Assembly (NCBI RefSeq): GCF_002802915.1
Contig: NZ_PEBJ01000005.1
Coordinates: forward strand, 102,301 to 166,300
Source of the DNA: Bifidobacterium felsineum
GTDB taxonomy: Bacteria; Actinomycetota; Actinomycetes; Actinomycetales; Bifidobacteriaceae
DNA length: 64,000 nucleotides
Reading direction: 5' to 3'
The position numbers and the translations under genes are program-made. Shown here piece by piece: positions 36,638-43,836 of the stretch (position 1 is its first letter; the number at the start of each line of letters is the position of its first letter). The notes beneath the pieces are model-generated. The model did not search any database. It was given only the letters and a program-made list of their open reading frames with translations, and was not told where the DNA came from.

Positions 36638-37273
36638 ATGAGCACTTCACAACGTTCAACGATGAACACCACCGATCGATCACGCCCCTTCGTACCCCCG
36701 TTACTGCATACAGACGACCTTCCCGGTCCGTTAAGTCTCAATAGACTGAGCGAGTTCGGCACTGTCAGCAAACTCGACGAGTTTTCCGGTTATTGGTCCG
36801 AACATGCCACCACACTGTATGGGCGAGCCTCAATCGTGGCCGCGATAGCGCCATTCGGCACAGTGGCCTGCACCCAGACCGCCGCCTGGGTGTGGCTGGG
36901 AGGCCCCAACTTCCCCGCCACCATCGACGTTATTTCCACATCTCACTTTCGATCATCGTCCGCAGGGCGGCGAATCCGCGTCTTCAAACGGCTGACACTG
37001 CCCGAACAAATCATGAAGCTTGGCACATTATCCATCACCACTCCCGCCAGAACCGCCTGCGATTTAGTCATGGCGCCTGACGAGGGCAGCGAGCCATCCG
37101 CCATCAATAATCTGGTTTGCCAGCTGATGTCCGCCTATGAATTCAGACCGAACGATTGCCTGCAAATCATTAAGGAACATCGGCATCATAAGTATGCGGC
37201 AAAAGCAAAGGATTTCTTCAATGCCGTGCAGCGAGAAATCAACGAAGTCACTTGGGGCGACGGCGATGACTAG
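36638..37273 (+). CDS. AbiEi-antitoxin-like domain protein
   Basis: About 211 residues from ATG 36638 (ATG 36662 is also possible). The middle and C-terminal parts carry the pattern of the type IV toxin-antitoxin AbiEi C-terminal domain: CTQTAAWVWLGG, then strands with RRIRVFKRLTLPEQI, then LSITTPARTACDLV. In that family the protein represses its operon and counteracts a nucleotidyltransferase toxin (AbiEii). No AbiEii gene follows. Instead a leucine-rich-repeat-variant protein is translationally coupled through an ATGACTAG overlap. Many actinobacterial AbiEi-like proteins are orphans, so a defence role is not shown. Confidence 0.65.
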   Translation: MSTSQRSTMNTTDRSRPFVPPLLHTDDLPGPLSLNRLSEFGTVSKLDEFSGYWSEHATTLYGRASIVAAIAPFGTVACTQTAAWVWLGGPNFPATIDVISTSHFRSSSAGRRIRVFKRLTLPEQIMKLGTLSITTPARTACDLVMAPDEGSEPSAINNLVCQLMSAYEFRPNDCLQIIKEHRHHKYAAKAKDFFNAVQREINEVTWGDGDD

Positions 37274-37634
37274 TTGGAAACGACGAATACGTAGCCTAAG
37301 CCGAAACTCTTCCGCTCGCCGATTGCATCATCTAAAGCAATCCCATAGGTTGCCGGATGCGGCTCTGCATCAGGAGCCCGAGGAAATCCAGGACCTTACG
37401 ACTCCCCCGGCTCCGCCAATCATCCTGACGCCTCAAGTAGCGTGCTCGCCGGACACCGACATGGACGTGCTCTGGCATATCGCACTTCATCTTCCCGAGC
37501 TGCGCAAGTGGATTGTGGCGAATCCTCAAGCCGATGCCGCGATTTTGGAATTCATCTCCCAAGCAGGAGGTCCAGGCGTGAAACCGGCACTTGAAGTACT
37601 GCTTGAATCGCTGGAAACCGAAGCGCCGCGCTAG
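37266..37634 (+). CDS. Short protein with a leucine-rich-repeat-variant-like C-terminal domain
   Basis: 122 residues from ATG 37266, which overlaps the preceding stop in ATGACTAG, so translation is coupled. The N-terminal 45 residues are very basic (SWKRRIRSLSRNSSARRLHH), then comes a Pro/Thr-rich linker. The C-terminal 60 residues (VLWHIALHLPELRKWIVANPQADAAILEFISQAG) match the LRV-type motif that in bifidobacteria and relatives reads ELR..VA.NP......LL..L. The function is unknown; LRV-like modules are thought to mediate protein contacts. The coding end overlaps the rsmI stop region by four bases on the opposite strand. Confidence 0.6.
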   Translation: MTSWKRRIRSLSRNSSARRLHHLKQSHRLPDAALHQEPEEIQDLTTPPAPPIILTPQVACSPDTDMDVLWHIALHLPELRKWIVANPQADAAILEFISQAGGPGVKPALEVLLESLETEAPR

Positions 37635-38662
37635 CCTTTGATTTCCAGTACAGCCGCATACACCTGCTTGCGATTGACCAGCGAACCGTCCGGCAGAGGG
37701 TGCTCCTGCACCACCTGAGCAATCGCGTCCTTGATGCGCAATCCGTCTTCAAGCGCACGGTCGATGGCGAGTACCGCCAAATCCTCAACGCTCAGCGAAT
37801 TGGGAGCCGCGGCCTCAGCCTCTTCGCTGGAGGCGCCGCTAATCACCAACACCATTTCACCACGCGGAGGATCGTTGATCACGCTTTGGTGAATCTCGCC
37901 GATAGTGCCGCGTCGAACCTGCTCATAGTCCTTGGTGAGTTCGCGGCACAGTGCCATTTCGCGATTCGGGCCGAACGCATCCAACAGATCATCCATCGAA
38001 TCGGCGATGCGGTGCGGCGTCTCGTAGAACACGATGGTGCGGCGTTCGGGCAGCAGCGCACGCAGCGCCTGCACACGTTCGGAATGCTTGCGTGGCAGGA
38101 ATCCTTCATAGCAGAAGCGGTCGGTGGGGAGTCCAGACAGGGCGAGCGCGTCCAGTACCGCGGAGGGGCCGGGTGCGCAAGTCACTGGCAGACCGCGTTC
38201 GATGGCGCGACGCACGATGGCGAGCCCGGGATCGTTGATGGTCGGCATACCGGCATCGGATACCACAAGCACGGTCGCTCCGGTCTCCACTTGATCGAGC
38301 AGTCCGTCGGCCTTGCTGCGTTCATTGTGATCGTGGTAGGCCACCACGCGGCCAGTCACATACACACCGAGTCGACGCGCCAGATCGTAGAGGCGACGGG
38401 TGTCTTCCGCGGCCACGATATCCGCGCGCTCCAGCAGTGCGACCAAGCGCGCGGAGGCGTCGCCGATATTGCCGATTGGTGTGGCGGCGAGCACTACGGT
38501 ACCGGCAGGGATGTGTACCGCTGCAGATCGGGCATCCGCCGCACTGGTTTCGTTATCCTGAGAGGCGGTGCCGTCAGCGGCATTCCCCTCATTCGGCGCC
38601 ACTGGCTCCCCAGGAGCAGCCTGCTCAATCATCTCGTCTGCCATGTTCTCTGCGCTTGTCAT
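37631..38662 (-). CDS. rsmI: 16S rRNA (cytidine-1402-2'-O)-methyltransferase RsmI
   Basis: A SAM-dependent tetrapyrrole-methylase-fold enzyme that 2'-O-methylates C1402 in the ribosomal P site. Motifs are LAATPIGNIGDAS near the start of the core, AAEDTRRL, VSDAGMPTINDPG and CAPGPSAVLDALALSGLPTDRFCYEGFLPRK in order, all typical of RsmI. The core is preceded by about 45 acidic, Ala-rich residues. The start is uncertain: ATG 38662 has GGAG very close by, GTG 38680 and an internal ATG near 38641 are alternatives. The gene converges on the LRV-like gene with a 4-base overlap of the coding ends. Confidence 0.93.
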   Translation of the reverse strand: MTSAENMADEMIEQAAPGEPVAPNEGNAADGTASQDNETSAADARSAAVHIPAGTVVLAATPIGNIGDASARLVALLERADIVAAEDTRRLYDLARRLGVYVTGRVVAYHDHNERSKADGLLDQVETGATVLVVSDAGMPTINDPGLAIVRRAIERGLPVTCAPGPSAVLDALALSGLPTDRFCYEGFLPRKHSERVQALRALLPERRTIVFYETPHRIADSMDDLLDAFGPNREMALCRELTKDYEQVRRGTIGEIHQSVINDPPRGEMVLVISGASSEEAEAAAPNSLSVEDLAVLAIDRALEDGLRIKDAIAQVVQEHPLPDGSLVNRKQVYAAVLEIKG

Positions 38663-38749
38663 ATCTCCAGTATTCCCCACCCCACGGAGTTAGTCAGCAT
38701 TATCGACGACGGCATCGGAGAATCAGAGGAATCGAAAGAAAAAGAAAAG

Positions 38750-38781
38750 GGCCGCTCGCGGTGGAATGAATGCAAGCGACC
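38750..38781 (-). terminator. Terminator of the tRNA-Ala gene
   Basis: On the minus strand a 7-bp stem (GGTCGCT with AGCGGCC, one G-T pair) with an 18-nt loop is followed by CTTTTCTTTTTCTTTC. It starts a few bases after the tRNA 3' end. Confidence 0.75.
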
Positions 38782-38785
38782 CAAG

Positions 38786-38858
38786 TGGAGCTGACGGTAG
38801 TCGAAACCGCGACCTCTTCGATGCGAACGAAGCGCTCTACCAACTGAGCTACAGCCCC
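38786..38858 (-). tRNA. tRNA-Ala, anticodon CGC
   Basis: On the minus strand the sequence folds as a 73-nt cloverleaf. The acceptor is GGGGCTG with CAGCTCC, including the G3-U70 pair that defines alanine tRNA; the D stem is GCTC/GAGC with AGTTGGTA; the anticodon stem is CTTCG/CGAAG with loop TTCGCAT, giving anticodon CGC (codon GCG). The T arm is GCGGT-TTCGACT-ACCGT with a closing G-T pair. CCA is not encoded. A possible promoter lies upstream (TTGACG at 38918-38913 and TTATGC about 16 bases further on). A terminator follows directly. Confidence 0.95.
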
Positions 38859-38939
38859 TTGGATTGTTGCCCTGCTTCGCAAAGCAACTCGCATAAATAT
38901 AGTACGAGGTGCCGTCAAACGCAATTCAAGGCTACGCGC

Positions 38940-38979
38940 GGCTTCCCGGCTGTATATACCATATACCGCTCGGGAAGCC
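38940..38979. terminator. Stem-loop between the symporter end and the tRNA gene
   Basis: A 9-bp stem (GGCTTCCCG with CGGGAAGCC); the loop itself contains the small hairpin GTATAT/ATATAC. It lies 17 bases after the symporter stop (minus strand). There is no T run, so terminator function is only likely. Confidence 0.5.
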
Positions 38980-38995
38980 ACTTAGGGATCATGTG

Positions 38996-40429
38996 TTACC
39001 GTTCGAGAACAGCCAGCACCTTCTTCTCGTTGTAGAAGGCAAACACGATACCGCCCAAGCCGCAAAGCACTGCGGCGCACACAGCCGCGATGCGGTAGCC
39101 GGCACCGGATACCATACCGATGGTGGACACTCCAGTGAACAGCAACATGGCCACGGACTGGCCCATCTTCATCGCAAAGGTTCGGGCAGCATAGAACATG
39201 CCTTGGCGGTCCTGGCCAGTGGTCTTCGAGCTGGCGTCCGCGATATTGGCCACAATGGCCTGCGGCAGAATACCAAACGCGGCCATAGGGATGGCACCCG
39301 CCACTGAGAGCATTAGACCTTGCGTCATAGCCGGCAGGAAACCGAGCGCCCCTGATCCGAGCGCACCGGCAAAGGCGAATGCACAGGTGAAGATTACGAA
39401 TGCAACCAGCAGCAGACGCTTCTTGCCGACTTTATTGGCCAGAATGTTGACCGGTACATAGAACAGCACGGAAACGCCGGTCATCAGTACGAAGTAGATA
39501 GTCGTGGTGGTTTCCGGAAGCTTCAGCAAGCTCGTGACAAAGAACGGCAGACCGGTTTGGAAGGTGGTGATGGCCACCCAGTAGACCACATCGGAGCACA
39601 CGAACTTGCGGAATTCGCCGTCGCCAAAGGTTTGCTTTAGCGATTCGATAGTGGATTCGGAGGTGGGCTGCGAATTGACGTAATCCTTCTCACGAATGGC
39701 AAGCGGCGGCACCAACATGCAGATGAATGCCACTGCGGCCATGATGGTGAAGGTCACGCGAATGGCGGTGATGCGGCCGAGACCGGGCACCAATCCACCC
39801 CAAATCACTGGTGCAACATAAGCCACGGCGGTACCGGCCACCCAAGTGAAGGAAATCGCGGTGGAGATGGTGAGCTGCTGCTTGGAGTCATGGCCAAGTT
39901 CGGCAATCAACGCGTTGTATGGCGTGCAGTAGAACGTCAGCGCAATGTAATAGCCAATTACCGTGACGAACAGGAAGGCTCCGTTAGTCCAACTCGTGCC
40001 GTTGATCGGACTCCAGAACACGAGCACGGTGACGATGGCCAGCGGCGCGGCGGCGTATTTCAGGAATGGCATGCGGCGGCCAGCTTTGGCATTGCAGCGA
40101 TCGGAAAGCGAGGCTACCGCCGGGTCCACGAACGCATCGAAGAAGCGCGCGAATGCGGTGATGCCGCCCACCACGGTCACGATGCCGAGCACCACCAGAC
40201 CTTGTGGCACGAATACGGTTTGGCCTTGGTTGATGGTTTCCTGGTCGGGCTGATAGAAGTACACGAGCCAGTTGGAGATGATGCCGGAAAGCAATGCCCA
40301 GCCGAACTGCCCGACCGCGAATGCCCATACTTTGGCGAGCGGCAGGTCTTTGATTGCCGAGATTGCCGTGGCATCGCCCGCAGCCGCGCCGGCTTGCGCA
40401 TCAATGGAAATTCGATCAGAACCGCTCAT
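38996..40429 (-). CDS. GPH/SLC45-like MFS sugar symporter
   Basis: A 477-residue transporter with about twelve membrane segments, starting at ATG 40429 behind GGAGG. After a 30-residue polar N-terminus comes LPLAKVWAFAVGQFGWALLSGIISNWLVYFYQP and the loop FARFFDAFVDPAVASLSDR, the family motif containing R-x-x-D-A-x-x-D-P. This places it with GPH/sucrose-type symporters. The cargo is not evident. The gene is divergent from apbE; the second 42-bp-period repeat array fills the promoter region. It is the third GPH symporter in 17 kb. Confidence 0.88.
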   Translation of the reverse strand: MSGSDRISIDAQAGAAAGDATAISAIKDLPLAKVWAFAVGQFGWALLSGIISNWLVYFYQPDQETINQGQTVFVPQGLVVLGIVTVVGGITAFARFFDAFVDPAVASLSDRCNAKAGRRMPFLKYAAAPLAIVTVLVFWSPINGTSWTNGAFLFVTVIGYYIALTFYCTPYNALIAELGHDSKQQLTISTAISFTWVAGTAVAYVAPVIWGGLVPGLGRITAIRVTFTIMAAVAFICMLVPPLAIREKDYVNSQPTSESTIESLKQTFGDGEFRKFVCSDVVYWVAITTFQTGLPFFVTSLLKLPETTTTIYFVLMTGVSVLFYVPVNILANKVGKKRLLLVAFVIFTCAFAFAGALGSGALGFLPAMTQGLMLSVAGAIPMAAFGILPQAIVANIADASSKTTGQDRQGMFYAARTFAMKMGQSVAMLLFTGVSTIGMVSGAGYRIAAVCAAVLCGLGGIVFAFYNEKKVLAVLER

Positions 40430-40486
40430 AGCCAAACCTCCTTGTTGACACTATGTCAAGAGCAGTGTATCACCGTAACGCCGTTA

Positions 40487-40667
40487 GCAGGGGTACATTG
40501 GGGCATTCTTGGAGATCTATCTGCTTTGTGAGGGGTACGTAGAAACGAAATAACCATGTACCATCCGCACACTTATACCGACAGTACACGCGATGCAGCG
40601 TCTCAGGTACCCCTCACAACGCAGATAGATGTCCGACGAAACGCCGATGTACCCCTCGCAAGCGAGA
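40487..40667. repeat. 42-bp-period repeat array with opposed half-arrays (locus 2)
   Basis: Plus-oriented cores are at 40489-40496 (partial, AGGGGTAC) and 40517-40538 (TCTGCTTTGTGAGGGGTAC); their GGGG runs are offset by exactly 42 bases (40490 and 40532). Inverted cores are at 40607-40628 and 40649-40667 (degenerate), with ACCCC again offset by 42 (40609 and 40651). The units are homologous to those at 17875-18111, including GGGGTACATT and TCTATCTGC at the same spacing. The array lies in the symporter/apbE divergent promoter, ending 54 bases before the apbE ATG. Confidence 0.82.
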
Positions 40668-40720
40668 AACCACCTGCTCCTCAAGCAATCTACGCGCAGC
40701 TTACGTCTACGATAGTGCTC

Positions 40721-41713
40721 ATGACCGGCATGTCTGAACAGTTGCCCCATCTGACCGCTTTCCCCCACGCATTAGGCACTGGATTGTTGCTGCACACCAG
40801 CGATCCGGTGGACAACGATCTACATGCCCGCATCGGATCGCTCATCGATGAGTACGAATCCGCGCTCTCCCGCTTCCGCCCGGATTCACCGGTGTCTCAG
40901 ATGCGCATGGCTGAGCACGGCGGCACGTTTGATTTCCCTGACCAATGTGCTGGTTTATTCGATTTGTATGACCGGCTGTTTGAGGCCACCGAGGGAGCCA
41001 TCGATCCGTGCGTTGGTGAGGATCTAATTCGGTTGGGCTATGACGCCAAGTATTCGTTTGCTGTTTCACCGGACGCATTCGGATATGACTCCGGCGAATC
41101 GCACACCGGCAATGCACCAAATCCAGGCCGTCTCGGCGCAATCCACGGCCGCCCGACATGGCGCAATGATGTGCAGCGCCACGGAACTACTTTGGTCACG
41201 TATCGACCGATCGCCCTTGATTTTGGCGCATGCGGCAAGGGATATTTGGTGGATTTGATTGCGGAGATTTTGGCACCGCATACTGATGCCTTTGTGATTG
41301 ACGCGGGCGGTGATCTGCTGGCTCACACAACTGAGCCCGTCACCATCGCTCTTGAAGATCCAGCCGACCCCAATCGCGCGGTAGGTACAGCGGCGTTGAG
41401 CGATGGCGCATTTTGCGCAAGTTCTCCCAGTCGCCGTCACTGGGGTGAAGTGGCCGGGCACGCACTGCATCATCTACTCAATGCCATTGACGGACTGCCG
41501 GTTGAGGATGTGGCCGCCACGTGGGTTGATGTAAAGCAATTCGACGGCGGCGTATCGCATCCAACCGCAATCGCTGACGGCTTGGCCACTGCCCTATTCA
41601 CTACTCCAGCCGAGCGATTGCGGCGCTATTTCGCTTTTGATTGCGCGATCCTTAATGCCGACCGCACCGCCGCCCGGTCCCCCGACTTCCCCGGTGGCTT
41701 TTTCACTGCATGA
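40721..41713 (+). CDS. apbE: FAD:protein FMN transferase (ApbE-like)
   Basis: A 330-residue protein from ATG 40721. It has the ApbE core: YESALSRFRPDSPVSQM near the N-terminus (family SxFxxxSEv region), GAIDPCVGEDLIRLGYD, DFGACGKGYLVD near 168-179 (the AKGYAVD-like FAD-binding region) and FVIDAGGDLLA (family GGD motif). Family knowledge: the enzyme attaches FMN covalently to Thr/Ser of flavoproteins, usually after export; no signal peptide or lipobox is visible here, so it may act inside the cell. No flavoprotein target is in the window. The start excludes frames extending into the repeat array. Confidence 0.88.
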   Translation: MTGMSEQLPHLTAFPHALGTGLLLHTSDPVDNDLHARIGSLIDEYESALSRFRPDSPVSQMRMAEHGGTFDFPDQCAGLFDLYDRLFEATEGAIDPCVGEDLIRLGYDAKYSFAVSPDAFGYDSGESHTGNAPNPGRLGAIHGRPTWRNDVQRHGTTLVTYRPIALDFGACGKGYLVDLIAEILAPHTDAFVIDAGGDLLAHTTEPVTIALEDPADPNRAVGTAALSDGAFCASSPSRRHWGEVAGHALHHLLNAIDGLPVEDVAATWVDVKQFDGGVSHPTAIADGLATALFTTPAERLRRYFAFDCAILNADRTAARSPDFPGGFFTA

Positions 41714-41717
41714 CTGC

Positions 41718-41758
41718 GGGACGCAATCGCAAATCCGGCGATAATGCAATTGCGTCCC
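41718..41758. terminator. Stem-loop immediately after apbE
   Basis: The stem GGGACGCAAT (41718-41727) pairs with ATTGCGTCCC (41749-41758), extended by a partly paired GCA/TGC. It lies directly after the apbE stop. There is no T run. Confidence 0.5.
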
Positions 41759-41834
41759 ATTCGCTCCCTGACGCGCGCCCTGCGGAATCATCAAAAATGG
41801 CACATTTCCGAGGAACGGAAATGCAGAAATAGGT

Positions 41835-41880
41835 GATTTGCAGGTGCGTCCCATAGACCAGTGGGACACAACTGCAAATC
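41835..41880. repeat. Long imperfect palindrome between apbE and the ABC exporter genes
   Basis: GATTTGCAG (41835-41843) pairs with CTGCAAATC (41872-41880), and the inner GTCCCA pairs with TGGGAC. It contains GCGTCCC as in the apbE hairpin (41718-41758), so the two structures are related. It probably serves as the terminator pair for the converging apbE and exporter transcripts. Confidence 0.5.
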
Positions 41881-41966
41881 AGCCTAATCAGCAGATCGAT
41901 CCCCCAAAACTCTCACTCAGCGAGCAAAGCGAACCAGCTGATGTGTGCAACGACGAGGACACTCCA

Positions 41967-43808
41967 TCATCCAGCGAGCGTGAACTGGGAGTTGTAGAGG
42001 TCGGCATAGAACCCACCCGCCGCGAGCAGCTCCTCATGAGTGCCACGCTCGATCACGTCGCCGTGGTTCATGACGAGAATCATGTCGGCGTCGCGAATGG
42101 TGGAGAGTCGATGCGCGATCACGAACGAGGTGCGCCCCACGGTCAGAGCGTCCATGGCCTTCTGAATCAACTCTTCAGTTCGAGTATCCACGGAAGAGGT
42201 GGCCTCGTCGAGAATCAGAATCGGCGCATCCTGCACCATCGCGCGAGCAATCGTCAAAAGCTGCTTCTGACCGGCCGAAAGCGAGGACTTGTCGTCCAAA
42301 ACCGTGTCATATCCCTGCGGCAAGGAACGGATGAAGTGATCCAAGCCGACGGCCTTGCAGGCTGCGACGATCTGCTCGTCGGTCACACCAGGCTTCGCAT
42401 AGGCAATGTTTTCACGCACTGTTCCACGGAACACCCATGTGTCCTGCAGCACCATCGAGAACTGGTCATGCACATTCCACCGCGGCACAGACTTGGTATC
42501 CACGCCATCAATGGAAATCGAGCCACCGGAGATCTCGTAGAAGCGCATCAGCAGGTTCACCATCGTGGTCTTGCCGGCGCCGGTCGGCCCAACAATCGCC
42601 ACCTTCTGGCCAGCCGCAACGGATGCGGAGAAGTCATGGATGATCGGCTTGCCCGGCTCGTAGCCGAACTGCACATGACTGAATTCCACGTCGCCACGGA
42701 CCTTATGCCCGGAGGCGCCAAGCAGCGCGGCCTTGCCGGATTCGTCGGCCATCTCGGGCTCCTCAAGGAAACCGAACACGCGCTCGGCGGCTGCCGCGCA
42801 ACGCTGCAGGTTCTGGAAGGCCTGCGCGAACTGGGAAAGCGGCTGGGTGAACAGACGGATGTACATCATGAACGCCACAATCACGCCGAATTCGATCTGC
42901 CCGTCCATGGCGAGCGCCGCGCCCACCACGCACACTACCACGTAGCCGAAGTTGCCCACGAAGTTCATCAGCGGCATCATCAGGCCGGAAAGGAACTGCG
43001 ACTTCCAGCCGGATTCGTACAGATCCGCGTTGTATTTTTCGAAGCGGCGAATGGAATCGGCCTCACCGTTGTACGCCTTCACAATCACATGCCCGGCATA
43101 CATTTCTTCCACGTGGCCGTTCACATCACCCAATGCGGCCTGCTGCTGAGCGAAGTACTTCTGGGAGACCTTCATGATCAGCATCATCAAGACCATGCCG
43201 AGCAGGCTGGCACCGATGGCACATAGCGTCATAATCACGTTGTTGTAGAACATCATGACCAGCGCGCCCACGAACAGCGTCACCGAAGTAATCAGAGAGC
43301 CAAGTGATTGCCCCAGGGTTTGCCCGATGGCGTCCACATCGTTGGTGATGCGGGACAGCACGTCGCCGTAGCTGACTTTGTCGAAGTACTTGAGTGGCAG
43401 TTTGTTGATTTTGATGGAGATGGATTCGCGCAGGCGCTGGGCTGTGCGCTGGGTGACGTTGGCCATCATCCAGCTTTGAATGTAGCTGAGCACGGCGTAG
43501 CCCACATACAGGGCGACCAGCAGCCAGGCGATGCGCCCGACTTCGCCGAAATCGATCGACCGCATGACCGGGCGACCATGTACGACGGCCGGCAAGCCAG
43601 CCACGATGGTATTGGTCATGTCCTTGAGCTTGTCCGGCCCGATGATTTGGAAGATGGTGCCGGCCGCACCCAGGATGAGCGCGATGATGATGACAGGAAT
43701 GTAATTACGGCAGTAGGCAACGAGCTTGCCCATGACTTTGCCGAAATCGTTGGGCTTTTCGACCGTGCGCCCTGCGCCCGGGCCGTGCCCCATAGGTCCT
43801 CTTGGCAT
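41967..43808 (-). CDS. ABC exporter half-transporter with canonical catalytic site
   Basis: A 613-residue protein with six membrane segments (about 40-330) fused to an ABC ATPase. Walker A is IVGPTGAGKTTM near 408, the signature LSAGQ, and Walker B ILILDEATSSVD near 534 with intact catalytic Glu. An N-terminal Gly/Pro-rich stretch precedes the first helix. It is paired with the upstream half-transporter (28-base gap), which has an altered Walker B, so together they fit the heterodimeric multidrug or lipid exporter type (TmrAB/BmrCD-like) with one consensus and one degenerate site. The operon follows a MarR regulator. Confidence 0.94.
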   Translation of the reverse strand: MPRGPMGHGPGAGRTVEKPNDFGKVMGKLVAYCRNYIPVIIIALILGAAGTIFQIIGPDKLKDMTNTIVAGLPAVVHGRPVMRSIDFGEVGRIAWLLVALYVGYAVLSYIQSWMMANVTQRTAQRLRESISIKINKLPLKYFDKVSYGDVLSRITNDVDAIGQTLGQSLGSLITSVTLFVGALVMMFYNNVIMTLCAIGASLLGMVLMMLIMKVSQKYFAQQQAALGDVNGHVEEMYAGHVIVKAYNGEADSIRRFEKYNADLYESGWKSQFLSGLMMPLMNFVGNFGYVVVCVVGAALAMDGQIEFGVIVAFMMYIRLFTQPLSQFAQAFQNLQRCAAAAERVFGFLEEPEMADESGKAALLGASGHKVRGDVEFSHVQFGYEPGKPIIHDFSASVAAGQKVAIVGPTGAGKTTMVNLLMRFYEISGGSISIDGVDTKSVPRWNVHDQFSMVLQDTWVFRGTVRENIAYAKPGVTDEQIVAACKAVGLDHFIRSLPQGYDTVLDDKSSLSAGQKQLLTIARAMVQDAPILILDEATSSVDTRTEELIQKAMDALTVGRTSFVIAHRLSTIRDADMILVMNHGDVIERGTHEELLAAGGFYADLYNSQFTLAG

Positions 43809-43836
43809 TGGTAAGTCCTTTCGTTGGCTCTTGTAA

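Noticed and set aside
41835..41880. Attachment site or prophage end near the large palindrome
   Set aside because: No integrase, tRNA or direct repeat pair nearby; it is better explained as a terminator for convergent genes.
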